From positions 248,001 to 312,000 of the forward strand of contig CAJNOP010000027.1 in NCBI GenBank assembly GCA_905250075.1: a stretch of 64,000 bases of DNA, in the 5' to 3' direction. Shown here piece after piece: positions 62,237 to 64,000 of the stretch. The first letter of the stretch is position 1, and each line of letters begins with the position of its first letter. Source of the DNA: Rotaria sp. Silwood1 (lineage: Eukaryota > Rotifera > Eurotatoria > Philodinida > Philodinidae). The translations under genes and the position numbers were made by a program. The notes under the pieces were generated by a model. The model did no database searches and had not been told where the DNA came from. It saw only the letters and a program-made list of their open reading frames with translations.

Positions 62237-64000
62237 AAGACTGAAACATTTTCTCTTATGTTGATTGTAATCAATCAACGTTCAAGTTTTGAGAAAACTA
62301 AGCATTGCTGCCTTTTTCTGTTTTTTAATTATACAACATAGAAGCTCAAAAGATTCTTGAAGTCATCATGTATAGAAATAAATAAAACGAAGATGTTAGA
62401 AGAATTTATTAGAGTGGCTGTCAGTACTGTGGAAGTTGTTACTGTCGATCGTATTGATATTGTGTCAATGACAAATGGAGTGGTCGTGGCATAGCTAGTT
62501 GCAATTACATCTGCCAATGATGCGAAAGACTTGATCTATTAGGAGCTATTGTATTTCTTTGAAAATCATGTCGATATCGCCTTATGGACGAATTCCATTG
62601 ATGTTGAGTTCTTTCTTCAGAATTTACAAAAAAAAAACAGTCGACTTGCATTTTGCTAGTACTGCAATCTAGATCAAATGATAGTTTTTTACTTTTCAAA
62701 ATTTCTCTCGGTTCTGTTCGACATTCATCATGTGTTCTATCCAAAGAGAAAAGTGAGACTTCAGCACTCCAAAGTACGATCGAAGTACGAATCGATTATC
62801 ATATTTCATTCGTACTTCGAAATGCTGAACTGTCGCTTTTTACCCAGTGGCTTGAACAATATATTGTCGAATATCATGTTCAATTGAAATTTATGTTACA
62901 TTCATTGAACTTGTACTATATATTTTTCCATATGGATTACATAGATATGAATCCACAAGTGCTGATATATCAGACACATTAGTACAACTTCGTAGAATAC
63001 AATCACAATATATGAGTAAGACTAAAGAAAAGAACCTAGCAAAGCACCATTACTAGCATTATAAACGTTGAAAATAGATCTATTAAATGTTGATCAATGA
63101 GAGCTCGATTATTGAGACCAAAAGAATGGACGCCTTCTTCACTCTCATCCAGAGTCATACATTATCTTAGTTAGTAGGCGAGTAAAGCTCGATTCAAGAA
63201 TTTTGAAATCTCTGAATTAAAACGCATTTTTTTCCAAACTACAAATCCAAAAAGGCTCATATTATGACTTCTAATCTTTTAAAACTAGATAAATAATACC
63301 TTAAATTATTCTGTCTCTAGCTCTACAGATAAGAGAACTATAGAATCGGTTTTGTAGAGCAGTTGTTTCCTATCATCTGCTACCCACGAAAAAAATGAAT
63401 TACATTTTCAATGCAAACATCAAGAGAAAAGTGTGTTAACGAAAAGCATTCAAATAGAAATATTGTGAAACAATAGTTTCGAATAGAATTATGTCACAAG
63501 GTTAGTTAAATGTATATCATATACTCATGAAATTGTGTTTAGTTTTTATTAATAATACAAAAGAGTATGAATATGGTTCATCACTCATTTTCGATAAATT
63601 ACTCGATCTTGTTTTTATGCATATCTATATAATAACATACAAAATCGTCAAAAAAATAAAGCTCGAGAACATACGATTTAAAAATGTGTTTCAAATTGAT
63701 TTATGGATACGATACCAAAACAATTCCAAAGTTTTCTCACTAAACAAGGGAATTCAACCCAGAAAAACGACTCTAGCAACATGAAAATATAAAATATCGC
63801 ATTATTTTTTATGGTACTTTTTCCGAGTTTAGAATATGACTAAAAGAATATCTCTACAATAAAAGCTATATATCTTCGACATTACATAGATTGAAAAGAA
63901 ATGAAAATATCTACTCTAAGGAAAAGGTTTCATTTGTAGAATATGTAAGGTTGGTTAGCAATAGAAATGCTTCTATTTCGTGCATTATCCGTCATGTTCT
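62237..64000. other. Start of a fourth array unit, cut by the window end
   Basis: Sequence homologous to the intervals after the other PMP3 copies (compare 62.7-63.1 with 57.95-58.25 kb, and 63.13-63.56 with 49.78-50.20 kb). The open frames at 62.3-62.98 and 63.5-63.8 kb are not conserved between units and are not supported. No PMP3 exon is reached before the window ends. Confidence 0.5.

Larger units (their letters stand above)
49700..64000. repeat. Ancient tandem amplification containing PMP3-like genes
   Basis: Several blocks recur in the same order and strand. Block a: 51.09-51.67, 55.29-55.88 and, more diverged, about 59.58-59.96 kb. Block b: 51.78-52.64, 56.62-57.25 and 60.06-60.72 kb (shared strings such as AATTCGATAC.GT and CAACGTTCAA.AT.ATA.TTCGTA). 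Block c: 52.88-53.17 and 61.06-61.35 kb. A further block is shared by 50.0-50.2 and 63.4-63.6 kb. PMP3-like exons follow the blocks at 54.5, 57.5 and 62.0 kb. The unit is roughly 3-5 kb. The right edge of the window cuts the last unit. Confidence 0.75.

Noticed and set aside
1-64000. CRISPR arrays, operons, bacterial promoters, virus-like elements and tRNA/rRNA genes
   Set aside because: No regularly spaced repeats, no virus-type polymerase or capsid motifs, and no tRNA or rRNA signature was seen by eye; gene structure is spliced eukaryotic throughout.

Overview
This is an AT-rich animal (metazoan) genome window. The genes have many small introns, mostly about 50-100 bp with GT..AG ends, separated by long AT-rich spacers. 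The gene set is animal: an FGF, a KChIP-type calcium sensor, two Orai channels, SMIM30, CHMP3, XPF, B4GALT and UBE2Q. Compact genes, low GC and PMP3-type proteolipids would suit a bdelloid rotifer such as Rotaria or Adineta, but that assignment is inference. No virus-like element was recognised.

Layout. 1-9.0 kb is a dense plus-strand block: the 3' part of a UBE2Q ubiquitin-conjugating enzyme, a beta-1,4-galactosyltransferase and the XPF/ERCC4 repair nuclease, whose one long intron holds decayed inserted DNA. 9.3-11.9 kb (minus) is an FGF8-like secreted growth factor with a 1.4-kb intron and a large gene-poor upstream spacer. 14.6-24.1 kb holds two minus-strand Orai paralogues. Between them lie a 10-N assembly gap, a 965-bp TA-flanked inverted-repeat transposon and an unrecognised pseudogene. 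26.1-33.7 kb (plus) is a KChIP-like EF-hand gene with at least three phase-compatible candidate first exons. 34-36.6 kb holds an intronless GNAT acetyltransferase and a divergent macrodomain-like protein. 38.7-46.1 kb holds CHMP3/VPS24 (minus), SMIM30 (plus), a CtIP/RBBP8-like gene (plus), an SH2 adaptor (minus) and a PMP3-like proteolipid (minus).

The last 14 kb (about 49.7-64 kb) is an old tandem amplification with a unit of roughly 3-5 kb. It carries two intact-looking PMP3-like genes, one PMP3 pseudogene, repeated non-coding blocks and one foldback element just upstream of the last PMP3-like gene.

Functional themes are calcium signalling (Orai pair, KChIP), DNA repair (XPF, CtIP-like), membrane remodelling and small membrane proteins (CHMP3, SMIM30, PMP3), and signalling (FGF, SH2). 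These genes are neighbours, not an operon. The most notable observations are acidic residues in both Orai proteins at positions that form the basic pore section of human Orai1, a KChIP with degenerate EF-hand loops and several candidate promoters, the FGF8-like gene, and the expanding and decaying PMP3 array.
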